64,000 nucleotides of DNA, taken from the NCBI RefSeq assembly GCF_006175945.1, contig NZ_VAJL01000001.1, positions 2,108,001 through 2,172,000 on the forward strand. The letters are read 5' to 3'. The stretch's first letter is position 1, and every line of letters starts with the position of its first letter. Of this stretch, positions 16,934 to 26,339 are shown one piece after another. This DNA comes from Chryseobacterium mulctrae. Its GTDB lineage: Bacteria; Bacteroidota; Bacteroidia; Flavobacteriales; Weeksellaceae. Made by a program: the position numbers and the translations under genes. The notes below the pieces were generated by a model. That model had not been told where the DNA came from. It made no database searches and saw nothing but the letters and a program-made list of their open reading frames with translations.

Positions 16934-18385
16934 ATGAGTTGTGGATGTAAAACATCCGGCGATTCTGCACATTCTTGCGGAACAAAATCTGCAAATGGCT
17001 GTGAAAGTGTAAATACCTGCGGTAATAGTTATAAATTAAGTGTTTTCGATTGGCTGTCTAACGTACAAAACCCTGCATCAAACAGGTGTGATTTTGTAGA
17101 AGTTAGATTTAAAAATGACAGAAAATTATTTTATAAAAATGTAAATAATATTCCTTTACATATAGGTAGCATTGTAACAGTAGAATCTAGTCCGGGACAT
17201 GATGTAGGCGTAGTAAGCCTCACTGGTGAATTAGTGAAAATTCAGATGAAGAAAAAAAGAGCTTCAGAAGAAAACCCACTTAAAATATATAGGCTGGCCA
17301 ACCAAAAAGACATTGAAGTTTGGCAGGAAGCTAGAAAAAAAGAGGAAAATGTAAAAATTGAAGCCCGAAAAATTTCACACAGAATAGGTCTTGAAATGAA
17401 GATTACTGATGTGGAATATCAAGGCGACTCTTCTAAAGTAACATTCTACTACACCGCCGATAACCGAGTGGATTTCAGAATGTTGATTAAAGAATTCGCA
17501 GGAGCTTTCCGTACAAAAATCGATATGAAACAGATCGGTTTCAGACAGGAAGCTGCAAAAGTAGGCGGAATAGGATCTTGCGGAAGAGAATTGTGTTGCT
17601 CTACTTGGTTAACTGACTTCAGATCAGTAAACACCAATGTGGCAAGATATCAGCAATTGAGCATTAATCCTCAAAAACTGGCAGGACAATGTGGTAAACT
17701 TAAATGTTGTCTAAACTATGAATTAGACAGCTATCTTGATGCATTAAGCCACTTCCCTTCTTCTTCAACCATGATTGATACCGAAAAAGGAAGAGCTTTT
17801 TGTATAAAAATTGATGTTTTCAAAAAGAAAATGTGGTTTGCCTACGTCGACAGCTCGATGGCGTGGTACGATTTCGACGTTGATTTGGTTAAAAAAATGA
17901 TTTCGCAAAATAAAAGAGGTGAAAAAACGTTACCTCTCGAAGATTTGAAGCAACCTGAAATTTCTATTAAAACAGTAGATTTAATTCAGGAAAACAGTGT
18001 CGATCGTTTTGAGAAGAAAAACAGAGGTTTCAACAAAAACAGAAACCAAGGAAATCAGAATCAAAACAGACCAAACAACAATCAAAATCAGGGACCTAGA
18101 AAACCTAGACCTGAAAACAACAACGAAAAACCACAGGACAGAGCAGATAAAGGCGAAAGAACAGAAAGACCTGAACGTCAGCAAAGACCTGAAAAAAGCA
18201 CAAGGCCTAATCAAAATAATAATCAAAGGCCTCAAAAACCGCAACAGCAGAAACCACAATCGGAAAAACCGCAGTTGGAAAAAACTGAAGCAGTGAATAA
18301 TGATGTTGATAAAAAACCACAGAATCAACAGCCCAAAAAGAAGTTTAAAAAGAAATTTCCTCCAAAAAAAGATAATAATGCATAA
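16934..18385 (+). CDS. ricT: PSP1-domain protein, RicT/YaaT homologue
   Basis: A 483-residue PSP1-domain protein. In Bacillus, RicT (YaaT) forms a 4Fe-4S complex with RicA and RicF that affects RNA processing and development; whether this holds here is unknown. The conserved cysteine pairs are visible in CGRELCCSTWL and CGKLKCCLNYE (residues about 214-262). Extra features are five cysteines in the first 29 residues (3, 5, 15, 23, 29) and a disordered C-terminal tail from about 365 rich in Asn, Gln, Arg, Pro and Lys. It overlaps gldH by 8 bp. Confidence 0.88.
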   Translation: MSCGCKTSGDSAHSCGTKSANGCESVNTCGNSYKLSVFDWLSNVQNPASNRCDFVEVRFKNDRKLFYKNVNNIPLHIGSIVTVESSPGHDVGVVSLTGELVKIQMKKKRASEENPLKIYRLANQKDIEVWQEARKKEENVKIEARKISHRIGLEMKITDVEYQGDSSKVTFYYTADNRVDFRMLIKEFAGAFRTKIDMKQIGFRQEAAKVGGIGSCGRELCCSTWLTDFRSVNTNVARYQQLSINPQKLAGQCGKLKCCLNYELDSYLDALSHFPSSSTMIDTEKGRAFCIKIDVFKKKMWFAYVDSSMAWYDFDVDLVKKMISQNKRGEKTLPLEDLKQPEISIKTVDLIQENSVDRFEKKNRGFNKNRNQGNQNQNRPNNNQNQGPRKPRPENNNEKPQDRADKGERTERPERQQRPEKSTRPNQNNNQRPQKPQQQKPQSEKPQLEKTEAVNNDVDKKPQNQQPKKKFKKKFPPKKDNNA

Positions 18386-18839
18386 AATTTCAGGACTTTT
18401 TCTCCTTGTTTTTTTGGTAAGCTGCAATGCTACCGGAGAAGACGTTATTATGAATAACGTTGATAATAAATGGAATAAGAAGACCGAACAAAAATTTAAT
18501 CTTGAAATTTCGGATCCGCAAAATCCTAAAAATCTTATATTTGTTGTAAGGAACAACAATGAGTACCCTTACAGTAATATAAGATTCATTGTTAATCTTA
18601 CCAACCCGAAAACCAAAGCCAAACAGATTGATACGCTGAATTATATTTTAGCAAAACCAAACGGAGAATGGCTTGGAACAGGATTTGGAGAAACGAAAGA
18701 AACTTTGTTTCAGTATAAATTAAATTACAAATTCCCGGAAAAAGGCAATTATGAAATTGCAGTTGCTCAGGCAATGAGAAACGACAATCTTCCGGGGATT
18801 GAAGACTTAGGTATAAAAGTAGAAACGGCTAAACCGTAA
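18378..18839 (+). CDS. gldH: Gliding motility lipoprotein GldH
   Basis: A 153-residue lipoprotein (lipobox LVSC at residues 13-16 after MHKISGLFLLVF). Length, the PYSNIRFIVNLTNP stretch and position between ricT and mrcA fit GldH, one of the Flavobacterium gliding proteins. Its exact role is unresolved; it belongs to the set linked to gliding and type IX secretion. The ATG at 18378 puts the signal peptide at the N-terminus; upstream in-frame codons run inside ricT and are not used. Confidence 0.82.
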   Translation: MHKISGLFLLVFLVSCNATGEDVIMNNVDNKWNKKTEQKFNLEISDPQNPKNLIFVVRNNNEYPYSNIRFIVNLTNPKTKAKQIDTLNYILAKPNGEWLGTGFGETKETLFQYKLNYKFPEKGNYEIAVAQAMRNDNLPGIEDLGIKVETAKP

Positions 18840-18845
18840 TTATAC

Positions 18846-21227
18846 ATGGAAGAAAACAAACAAAATAAAGGAAACAAGGGAAAGACGTTCCCGCTTCCTC
18901 CTAAAAAAAGTACCAAAAATTCTGCATGGAAAAGATGGGTAAAATTCATCTGGATTGGTTTTATTGCAGTAGTTTTAGGTATTTCAGGGATTTTCTTTGC
19001 AGTTTCCCAAGGCTTTCTTGGTGAAATGCCCGATGTAAAAGAACTTGAAAATCCGGATATTTATGTGGCGTCCCAAATTTATTCATCAGACGGAGTTCTT
19101 TTAGGTAAATTTGAGAAAGAGAAAACACAACCTGTTGAATACAAATCACTTCCCCCATACCTCATCTATGCATTATATGCAAAAGAAGATGAACGCTTTA
19201 AAGAACATTCTGGGATTGACTTACAATCTGTTGTTCGAGCTGTAGCGTTTAGAGGCGGAAGAGGTGGTGGATCTACTGTTACCCAACAGCTGGCAAAATT
19301 ACTTTTCACAGGCAAAAGATCTGACAATAAAGTAAAAGCTGTTATACAAAAACTAAAAGAATGGGTTGTTGCTGTAAGTCTTGAAAAACGTTACACGAAA
19401 GAAGAAATCATCACATTATATTTTAATAAGTTTGATTTTTTATATAATGCCAATGGCGTTGAAATGGCATCAAAGATATATTTCAATAAAACAACTGCAG
19501 AATTAACCTTACCAGAAGCTGCAATGTTTGTTGCAATGCTCGAAAACCCAGTTAAAAATAATCCGATGCGTAATGCTGAAAGAGCCAAATTCAGAAGAGA
19601 CGTTGTGTTGGAGCAAATGCTTAAAACTGAATATATAGATAAAGAAACTTTTGATAAAGCTGTAGCAACCCCAATTACTCTAGATTACCACCCTATTAAG
19701 AATATTACTGATGATTATTCAGCATATTATAAGTTTTACTTAAAAAAGGAAATAGATAATTATCTTAAAGATTACGAAAAAGAAACGGGAAAACCATTAA
19801 ATCTATTTAAAGACGGATTAAAAATATATGTAACCCTTGATTCTAAGATGCAGAAATATGCGGAAGAATCTATTAAAGAACATTTAACTGATCTTCAAAA
19901 AAGATTTGATGCAGAGCAGAGAGGCAGAAAAAACAGACCTTTTTACTATCTTAATGATCAGCAAGCAAACAAAGTAATGATGCAGGCGGTAAAACGAACC
20001 GGTCGTTACAAACAATTAAGCAGAGCTGGAGTTCCTGAAGATTCTATTATGATGGAATTCCGCAAGCCGATAAAAATGTCAAGGTTTACTTGGGCAGGTG
20101 AAGAAGAAGTTGAAATGTCTCCTTGGGATTCTATAAGATGGCACAAGCAAATTGCACAGGCAGGTTTAATGTCTATGGTTCCGGGAACAGGCGAAATTAA
20201 AGCTTGGGTTGGAGGAATCGATTGGCAACATTTCCAATACGATCACATCAAACAAGGAAAAAGACAGGTAGGATCTACTTTCAAACCATTTGTTTATGCA
20301 ACTGCGATTATGAAATTAGGTTTAACACCTTGTTCAACTATTTCAAATGCTAGTTTCAACAAAGGAAGTTATCATGTACCCGGAAGAGGTGGAATGTTAA
20401 CATTAAAAGATGCTTTAGCTCACTCTCAAAACCCTGTTGCATTAAGATTGGCTGAAATGACAGGAACGCAAAGTGTAATTCAGACCGCAAGAGATTTGGG
20501 GGTTACCGAAGAAATTTCTACAAGCTTACCAATGGCTTTAGGAGCTTCTGATATTACAATCTATGAAATGCTTGGAGCCTACAGCACATTTGCCAATTAC
20601 GGAAATTACAACAAACCGGAAATGATCTGGAGAATTGAAGACGTCAACGGAAGAGTGATAAAAGAGGTAATCTCAGAACCGAAAGAAGTAATGAATCCTA
20701 ATTACGCTTACACCATGATTGAACTAATGAAAGGTGTTGCTCAATACGGTACCGCTTCAGGAGAACTGGGAAGACGAGGAGTATCTAAAAACATTGAAAT
20801 TGCTGCAAAAACTGGAACAACTCAGAATAACTCTGATGGTTGGTTTATGGGAATTACTCCAAAACTGGCAACCGGAGCTTGGGTAGGCTGGGAAGACAGA
20901 GCAACCCACTTTTTTGGAACAGGAGAAGGTCAGGGAGCAAAAATGGCATTACCAATCTGGGCAATATTTATGAAAAAAGTATGGGCCGATAAAAGCTTAA
21001 AAATATCACCTGACGATAAATTTGTAAAACCTCTTGATTGGAAAGACGGATGCTCAAATCTTCAGGGACTTAGCGGTGGATACGGTGATGATGGAGGATT
21101 GCAAACCATCGATGATTTAAAAAATCCACGACCTGCAGACACAGGACCAAAAAACAACTCTGGTAAAAAAGAAGAAAATGTAAATGAGCATTTGAACACC
21201 AGTGAAGATATCGATTTTAATAAATAA
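18846..21227 (+). CDS. mrcA: Class A penicillin-binding protein 1A
   Basis: A 793-residue bifunctional wall synthase. Order: cytoplasmic tail, membrane anchor (about 33-55), GT51 glycosyltransferase with catalytic EDERFKEHSGID (Glu114) and GGSTVTQQLAK (142-152), then a transpeptidase with GSTFKPF (near 476-482), SQN and KTGTT (near 655). It polymerises and cross-links peptidoglycan. It follows gldH by 6 bp and ends in a clear terminator. Confidence 0.95.
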   Translation: MEENKQNKGNKGKTFPLPPKKSTKNSAWKRWVKFIWIGFIAVVLGISGIFFAVSQGFLGEMPDVKELENPDIYVASQIYSSDGVLLGKFEKEKTQPVEYKSLPPYLIYALYAKEDERFKEHSGIDLQSVVRAVAFRGGRGGGSTVTQQLAKLLFTGKRSDNKVKAVIQKLKEWVVAVSLEKRYTKEEIITLYFNKFDFLYNANGVEMASKIYFNKTTAELTLPEAAMFVAMLENPVKNNPMRNAERAKFRRDVVLEQMLKTEYIDKETFDKAVATPITLDYHPIKNITDDYSAYYKFYLKKEIDNYLKDYEKETGKPLNLFKDGLKIYVTLDSKMQKYAEESIKEHLTDLQKRFDAEQRGRKNRPFYYLNDQQANKVMMQAVKRTGRYKQLSRAGVPEDSIMMEFRKPIKMSRFTWAGEEEVEMSPWDSIRWHKQIAQAGLMSMVPGTGEIKAWVGGIDWQHFQYDHIKQGKRQVGSTFKPFVYATAIMKLGLTPCSTISNASFNKGSYHVPGRGGMLTLKDALAHSQNPVALRLAEMTGTQSVIQTARDLGVTEEISTSLPMALGASDITIYEMLGAYSTFANYGNYNKPEMIWRIEDVNGRVIKEVISEPKEVMNPNYAYTMIELMKGVAQYGTASGELGRRGVSKNIEIAAKTGTTQNNSDGWFMGITPKLATGAWVGWEDRATHFFGTGEGQGAKMALPIWAIFMKKVWADKSLKISPDDKFVKPLDWKDGCSNLQGLSGGYGDDGGLQTIDDLKNPRPADTGPKNNSGKKEENVNEHLNTSEDIDFNK

Positions 21228-21246
21228 ATTTCTTTATAATCATTAT

Positions 21247-21277
21247 AAGACCTTTCAATTATTGGAAGGTCTTTTTT
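21247..21277 (+). terminator. Terminator of the ricT-gldH-mrcA operon
   Basis: AAGACCTTTC (21247-21256) pairs with GGAAGGTCTT (21264-21273), followed by a T run. Confidence 0.85.
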
Positions 21278-21292
21278 ATTTCTTACTTTTAA

Positions 21293-21300
21293 TATCTTTG
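21293..21300 (+). promoter_or_regulatory. Putative -7 element of selO
   Basis: TATCTTTG ends 4 bases before the selO ATG at 21305, which implies a leaderless or almost leaderless mRNA. No TTG at the canonical spacing was seen. Confidence 0.4.
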
Positions 21301-21304
21301 AACT

Positions 21305-22846
21305 ATGAATATCGACAAGATTACCCAGCCATTTACAGAGATTTTCCCTGGAGATTTTTCAGGAAACACGATTCAGAGAAACACACCTAAAGTTCTTTTT
21401 TCAACTGTAGAACCAGTTGGTTTTGAAAATCCTGAATTAATTATTTTTAATGAAAAACTTTCAGAAGAAATAGGTTTGGGAGAATTTAATGAAGACGACC
21501 TTAATTTTTTAGCAGCAACCAACTTACCTGAAAATATAAAAACTTATGCGACAGCTTACGCAGGACATCAGTTTGGAAACTGGGCAGGTCAGTTAGGAGA
21601 TGGCCGTGCAATTCTTGCAGGTGAAATCACCAATGAAGCAGGAGAAAAAAACGAAATTCAATGGAAAGGAGCCGGAGCGACACCTTATTCTCGTCACGCA
21701 GATGGTAGAGCTGTTCTGAGATCTTCTGTTCGCGAATATCTGATGAGCGAGGCAATGCATCATTTGGGAATTCCAACGACCCGAGCTTTAAGCTTATGCT
21801 TTACAGGTGAAGAGGTTGTTCGAGATATGATGTATAGTGGGAATCCGCAGAATGAAAAAGGCGCCGTCGTTGTAAGAACTGCCGAAAGCTTCCTTCGTTT
21901 TGGTCATTTCGAATTGATTTCTGCACAGAAAGAAATAAAAACACTTACCGAACTGACAGATTTTACAATTAAAAATTATTTTAAAAATATAACTTCTCAA
22001 GGCGAACAGAAATACAAAGACTTTTTCAGTGAAGTCTGCACCAAAACAGCAGATTTAATAGTCGAATGGTTTAGAGTTGGCTTTGTACATGGCGTGATGA
22101 ATACAGACAACATGTCGATTTTAGGTTTAACAATCGATTATGGACCTTATTCTATGATGGATGAATATGATTTAAATTTCACACCCAACACGACTGATTT
22201 GCCAGGAAGAAGATATGCTTTCGGAAAACAGGGACAAATTTCACAATGGAATCTTTGGCAACTTGCCAACGCACTTTTCCCATTGATAAAAGATGAATTT
22301 TTTTTAGAAGAAACATTAAATTCTTACGGAAATTATTTTTGGAAAGCTCATGATAAAATGCTCTGCCGAAAATTTGGCTTTGATGAATTAAAAAAAGAAG
22401 ATGAAGAGTTTTTCATCAACTGGCAAGGCTTGATGCAAGAGCTTCAATTCGATTATACTCTATTTTTTAATCTTTTAGAAAAACTGGATAATATTTCAGA
22501 CATTAAAACGGACTTCCAGAAAATATCTTACGGTTTTTTAGATGATGCTAAAATAAAAAAGATTGAAGATTTCATTCAAAATTATTCCCACCGATTAAAG
22601 ACGAATCGTATTTCAAAAGAAGAGTCTTCAGGTTTAATGAAAAAAGCAAATCCGAAATTTCTGCTTAGAAATTATCTTCTTTTTGAATGCATTGAAGAAA
22701 TCAACAATGGTAAAACCGAAATATTACAAAAACTGACAAAAGCTCTAGAAAATCCATACGAAGAAATTTTCCCTGCATTTTCAGTAAAAAGACCCCTGAA
22801 TTACGATGATATTTCCGGATGTTCAATGCTTTCTTGTAGTTCTTAG
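21305..22846 (+). CDS. selO: Protein adenylyltransferase SelO (YdiU family)
   Basis: A 513-residue pseudokinase-fold enzyme that transfers AMP to Ser/Thr/Tyr of redox proteins. Family motifs are AYAGHQFGNWAGQLGDGRA (near 78-96), KGAGATPYSRHADGRAVLRSS (in its parts), and VHGVMNTDNMSILGLTIDYGPY. The C-terminus has SGCSMLSCSS; some family members carry selenocysteine there, but this one has cysteine. Length is normal. Likely linked to oxidative-stress defence. Confidence 0.94.
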   Translation: MNIDKITQPFTEIFPGDFSGNTIQRNTPKVLFSTVEPVGFENPELIIFNEKLSEEIGLGEFNEDDLNFLAATNLPENIKTYATAYAGHQFGNWAGQLGDGRAILAGEITNEAGEKNEIQWKGAGATPYSRHADGRAVLRSSVREYLMSEAMHHLGIPTTRALSLCFTGEEVVRDMMYSGNPQNEKGAVVVRTAESFLRFGHFELISAQKEIKTLTELTDFTIKNYFKNITSQGEQKYKDFFSEVCTKTADLIVEWFRVGFVHGVMNTDNMSILGLTIDYGPYSMMDEYDLNFTPNTTDLPGRRYAFGKQGQISQWNLWQLANALFPLIKDEFFLEETLNSYGNYFWKAHDKMLCRKFGFDELKKEDEEFFINWQGLMQELQFDYTLFFNLLEKLDNISDIKTDFQKISYGFLDDAKIKKIEDFIQNYSHRLKTNRISKEESSGLMKKANPKFLLRNYLLFECIEEINNGKTEILQKLTKALENPYEEIFPAFSVKRPLNYDDISGCSMLSCSS

Positions 22847-22888
22847 AATATTTGCTAAACATTTTCATTAATATGTAATTATTTTCAT

Positions 22889-22896
22889 TAATTTTG
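22889..22896 (+). promoter_or_regulatory. Putative -7 element of the T9SS cargo gene
   Basis: TAATTTTG, 17 bases upstream of the ATG at 22914. Confidence 0.4.
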
Positions 22897-22913
22897 AAAA
22901 AAAATAATTATTC

Positions 22914-24215
22914 ATGAAAAAAATTCTACTTTTTGCATTTGCATTAACATTAAGTGTAAACGCATATTCACAATTAAGTTGGACACAACAAAATTCTGCA
23001 TTCACAGCTGCAACTACAGGCATTAACACTATTGCAATCGTTGATAACAATGTCGCTTGGGCATTAGGATATGATGGTTCAGCTGTAGAAGCAAATTATC
23101 AAACATTTACCAGAACAACAAATGCAGGAACAACTTGGTCTTCAGGAACCATTAACGTAGGCAATACAAATTATATAATTTCTGATTTAACAGCAGTTTC
23201 TGGAACAACAGCTTGGGTAGTAGCAACTCCTACTGCGGGTGGAAATGGCGGTGGCGTATGGAAAACAACTAATAGTGGATCCACATGGACAAAACAAGCA
23301 AGTGCTTCATTTAGCTCTAATGCATCTTTTGCGAATACAATTCATTTTTGGGACGACAATAATGGTGTCGCAATGGGAGACCCAACCGGAACTTTATTTG
23401 AAATTTACACCACTACAAATGGAGGAACAAATTGGACAAAATTAACCTCTGCTTCTGTTGCAGCGGCTACAAGTGGGGAGGCCGGATATGTCCACCTTAA
23501 AGAAGTAGCAGGAGACAATATTTGGTTTGGTACTTCTAAAGGAAGGATTTTCAAATCAGCTAATAAAGGAGCAACATGGACAGTTGTTTCAACACCAATT
23601 TCAGATTTTGGAAGTACTACATCAAGTGGAAAGATTGCTTTAAAAGATGCTAACACCGCATGGATCCTTAATGATCTTGGAAATGTCTATTCTACTACAG
23701 ATGGAGGAGCCAATTGGACAACATTACCTACAACTCTTGCACAAGCATCAGACATTACATATGTTCCTGGAACAACTTCTACTTTAATAGCAGTAGGCAA
23801 CGGAGCTGGATCTAGTGTAAGTTACAATGGAGGAACTACTTGGACAACTATTGAAAGTACAAATAGCATGGTTAGCGTAGCCGCTCTTAATACATCAACT
23901 GTTTTTGGAGGAGGTTTTAACACAAGTGCTACTGTAGGAGGTGTATATAAGTCTTCGGGATCTTTAGGAGTAAACGATGCTATAAACAAAAAAAACAACA
24001 ACTTATCGATATATCCGAACCCAACAAAAGGAGAAGTAAACATCAAAACTGATAAGAAAATAAAATCAACAACTGTATTAGATTTATCAGGAAAAGTACT
24101 TACTGTAGGAAGCTCTGAAACAGTAAACCTTAGCGCATTTACTAAAGGAACTTACTTAGTTAAAGTAGAGTTTTCTGACGGAAGCAGCAAAACAGAAAAA
24201 ATCATTAAAGATTAA
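22914..24215 (+). CDS. Secreted BNR/Ycf48-like beta-propeller protein with T9SS sorting domain
   Basis: A 433-residue exported protein. After a signal peptide (about 1-19) it contains repeated blades with GGTTWTT/TNAGTTWSS-like motifs (for example TTNGGTNWTKL, TTDGGANWTTL, YNGGTTWTTI), typical of BNR/photosystem II stability-factor-like propellers. The last 75 residues (LSIYPNPTKGEVNI, VLDLSGKV, GTYLVKVEF) are a type A C-terminal sorting domain for the type IX system. Probably surface-exposed or released; ligand unknown. Confidence 0.9.
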   Translation: MKKILLFAFALTLSVNAYSQLSWTQQNSAFTAATTGINTIAIVDNNVAWALGYDGSAVEANYQTFTRTTNAGTTWSSGTINVGNTNYIISDLTAVSGTTAWVVATPTAGGNGGGVWKTTNSGSTWTKQASASFSSNASFANTIHFWDDNNGVAMGDPTGTLFEIYTTTNGGTNWTKLTSASVAAATSGEAGYVHLKEVAGDNIWFGTSKGRIFKSANKGATWTVVSTPISDFGSTTSSGKIALKDANTAWILNDLGNVYSTTDGGANWTTLPTTLAQASDITYVPGTTSTLIAVGNGAGSSVSYNGGTTWTTIESTNSMVSVAALNTSTVFGGGFNTSATVGGVYKSSGSLGVNDAINKKNNNLSIYPNPTKGEVNIKTDKKIKSTTVLDLSGKVLTVGSSETVNLSAFTKGTYLVKVEFSDGSSKTEKIIKD

Positions 24216-24236
24216 TTAATATCTTTTCAATATTAT

Positions 24237-24268
24237 AAAAACTCACCTTTTTGGGTGAGTTTTTTATT
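24237..24268 (+). terminator. Terminator of the T9SS cargo gene
   Basis: ACTCACC (24241-24247) pairs with GGTGAGT (24254-24260) with A and T runs on the flanks. Confidence 0.85.
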
Positions 24269-24269
24269 T

Positions 24270-24277
24270 TACTTTTG
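24270..24277 (+). promoter_or_regulatory. Putative -7 element of the membrane protein gene at 24293
   Basis: TACTTTTG. A TTTG at 24250-24253, in the loop of the preceding terminator, is 16 bases upstream, slightly short of the normal spacing. Confidence 0.4.
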
Positions 24278-24292
24278 CAAAAACTACAATTA

Positions 24293-25567
24293 GTGTCATT
24301 CAAATCAAAATTTTTAACCTTTTTTAAAATTGTTTTTCCTTCTTCGTATGTAGAATTAGGATTATTCGTATTCTTTATTGTTGTTTACGGCATATTCGGA
24401 ACCTATTTAGCGCAACATTACCGCATTATTTTTGACTCAAGAATTCCTTGGGACGGATATTTCAGTTTCGATAATAAAGCTATCGTAATGAGCGGCGGAA
24501 GCTTCGAAAGACATCCTTTATCTTATTATTTTTTCAATTGGATTCGGGAGTTGGCATTTTATATTTCTGATGGAAAAACAGGAAGTAATTTCAGATTAAC
24601 ATTAGCTTGGTTGAGTAATATTACCATCAGTTTAAGCCTGATTCAGATCTACAAATATTTAAAAAGCATCACCTATCTTCCCATAGGATTAAATCTGTTG
24701 ATTGTTGCTTTCTTCAGTGTTTTTTCAACAAATATTTTATTGTCATTCACTCCGGAAACCTATACTTACACCTTATTTTTATTGGTATTATTCAATTATT
24801 ACACAGCAATAAAATTTAAAAAAGATCAAAAAATTGCCGGTTCAGCTTTGGTTTTGGCAGGAGTCACGATTGGAGGATTAACCGTAACAAATATTGTAAA
24901 AGTTTTCATTCCGATTGCATTTGAAAAAGACATTTTTAAAAGTTGGAAAAAATTCGGTAATGCAGTTTTCAGAGTTGTACTTACTTGCGTAACTTTTATC
25001 CTTCTTTATCTTTACCGAATCGATTTTAAATACAAAAATATACTTTCAAAATCCGGAGAGCAGTACGAGAAATTTTCTAATGTAAAATCTACTCCGACCT
25101 GGGATATGATTTACTCCTATTTCTTTGGTGGAAGCATCCTTTTTCCAAACTTTTTTATCCGTGAAAAACATAATATGAAAGGTTTTTACTATAAAGCGCT
25201 TTTCATGGATGTTTACACTTCAGTTATCCCCTATTTGTTCATCGGATTACTTTTAGGACTTGTTTTATGGAGCTATTTTAGAAATTTCAAGAATAAATTG
25301 GTGCAAATCATCATGCTTTCTTTATTGGTTGACATTTTAATTCATTGTGTTTTCAGATTCGGGCTTCATACTTCTTACATTTACGGAGGACATTTTGTTT
25401 TTGTTTTTCCTATTATGTTGGGGTGGCTCTTTTTTTCTTACAGAGAATCACCAAAAATGATGTCAGCTTTCACAGTAGTCATTGGAGTAATGTTGGTGTA
25501 TTTACTCCTTAACAATTACATGAGAATGTGGGAATTTTATGATTTTGTTAATCAATTTTACAGATAA
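24293..25567 (+). CDS. Polytopic inner membrane protein, glycosyltransferase-like
   Basis: About 424 residues with roughly ten predicted membrane segments. The architecture (hydrophobic helices, large loop after the first helix with YRIIFDSRIPWDGYFSF and ERHPLSYYFFNW) resembles GT-C-type membrane glycosyltransferases, but no catalytic motif can be assigned, so function is unknown. The start is uncertain: I prefer GTG at 24293, as the TTG at 24251 falls inside the terminator hairpin of the previous gene and the TTG at 24275 inside the -7 element. Confidence 0.7.
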   Translation: MSFKSKFLTFFKIVFPSSYVELGLFVFFIVVYGIFGTYLAQHYRIIFDSRIPWDGYFSFDNKAIVMSGGSFERHPLSYYFFNWIRELAFYISDGKTGSNFRLTLAWLSNITISLSLIQIYKYLKSITYLPIGLNLLIVAFFSVFSTNILLSFTPETYTYTLFLLVLFNYYTAIKFKKDQKIAGSALVLAGVTIGGLTVTNIVKVFIPIAFEKDIFKSWKKFGNAVFRVVLTCVTFILLYLYRIDFKYKNILSKSGEQYEKFSNVKSTPTWDMIYSYFFGGSILFPNFFIREKHNMKGFYYKALFMDVYTSVIPYLFIGLLLGLVLWSYFRNFKNKLVQIIMLSLLVDILIHCVFRFGLHTSYIYGGHFVFVFPIMLGWLFFSYRESPKMMSAFTVVIGVMLVYLLLNNYMRMWEFYDFVNQFYR

Positions 25568-25600
25568 AAAAGGCTGAGAAAAATATTCTCAGCCTTTTAA
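25566..25600. terminator. Bidirectional terminator between convergent genes
   Basis: A 13-bp stem (25568-25580 with 25586-25598) with a 5-base loop, flanked by A and T runs. Serves the membrane protein gene and the SPOR gene. Confidence 0.85.
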
Positions 25601-25618
25601 TTTTATTTAGTTAAATTT

Positions 25619-26155
25619 TTATTTTGCTTCTGCACAGAAAACTCTGTACTGAATTGGTGTTGCAGATTTAAAATACTCCTTTATTCTAGCCAAATCGCTT
25701 GCTGCGCTTTGTTTTGTGAAATAACTTCCTGCCAAAATTTTATAATTTGGCCTTAAAGAAGCATCCGTTTCAACCTTTAAATTTGGAAATCTTTTTCTGA
25801 AATAAGCTTTAATTTCATTCGCTTCGTCATTACTTTTCACAGTCGTAATCTGAATTTTGAATCCTAATATTCTAGGATTTTTTCTACAGATTTCAGCATT
25901 GGTCAATTCTCTGCTAGGAACAAATATTTTCGTTGGTTTTGTAGGAGCATCATCGTCAATACCGGAAGAAACTTTTGTTGCCGTAGTCTTTGCACAGCGA
26001 TCTTCAATCGCCGATAAAGCTTCACTTACACGAGAATCCATAGTAATGGTCAGTTCAGTTCCAGATAGTGTATCTTTCTTCACAACCTGCTGTGCTTCAA
26101 GAGTATAAAAACTCATTAAAGAGAGTAGCGAAAATATTTTGATGAAATTTTTCAT
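25619..26155 (-). CDS. SPOR domain-containing exported protein
   Basis: A 178-residue protein with a signal peptide (about 1-21). The C-terminal 75 residues, from FKIQITTVKSNDEANEIKAY to the end, match a SPOR fold (RFPNLKVETDASLRPNYKILAGSYFTKQSAASDLARIK, seen in parts), which binds denuded glycan strands at division sites. The middle is a linker. It may help septal wall or outer-membrane work. Confidence 0.82.
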   Translation of the reverse strand: MKNFIKIFSLLSLMSFYTLEAQQVVKKDTLSGTELTITMDSRVSEALSAIEDRCAKTTATKVSSGIDDDAPTKPTKIFVPSRELTNAEICRKNPRILGFKIQITTVKSNDEANEIKAYFRKRFPNLKVETDASLRPNYKILAGSYFTKQSAASDLARIKEYFKSATPIQYRVFCAEAK

Positions 26156-26170
26156 TTAAACTTATTTCCG

Positions 26171-26202
26171 CAAAGTTATAATAATTTAAAAAATACAGCA
26201 AA
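26171..26202 (-). promoter_or_regulatory. Promoter of the SPOR gene
   Basis: On the minus strand TTTG (26199-26202), 20 bases, then TAACTTTG (26171-26178), a full match to the Bacteroidota pattern 15 bases before the start codon. Confidence 0.7.
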
Positions 26203-26285
26203 CACAGTTATTTAGAATAGTTACAAATTAAAGCTATATGACATTTTACCTTTTGTTAAAGCCGTTAAATTCTTCTTAAAAATAT

Positions 26286-26293
26286 TATTTTTG
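26286..26293 (+). promoter_or_regulatory. Putative -7 element of the act operon
   Basis: TATTTTTG, 46 bases upstream of the actA ATG. The nearest upstream TTTG (26252) is 30 bases away, too far for the standard spacing. Confidence 0.4.
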
Positions 26294-26339
26294 CGGGATT
26301 GATTACACATTCAATATTTACTAACATAAGACAATTTAA

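Noticed and set aside
18300..18377. Longer gldH frame starting inside ricT
   Set aside because: The lipoprotein signal peptide begins at ATG 18378; the 26 codons before it are the other-frame reading of the ricT tail.
23405..23656. Antisense frames inside the T9SS cargo gene
   Set aside because: Low-complexity Thr/Gly repeats give long open antisense frames without start or promoter context.
24251..24292. TTG start at 24251 for the membrane protein
   Set aside because: It falls in the preceding terminator, upstream of the -7 element at 24270.
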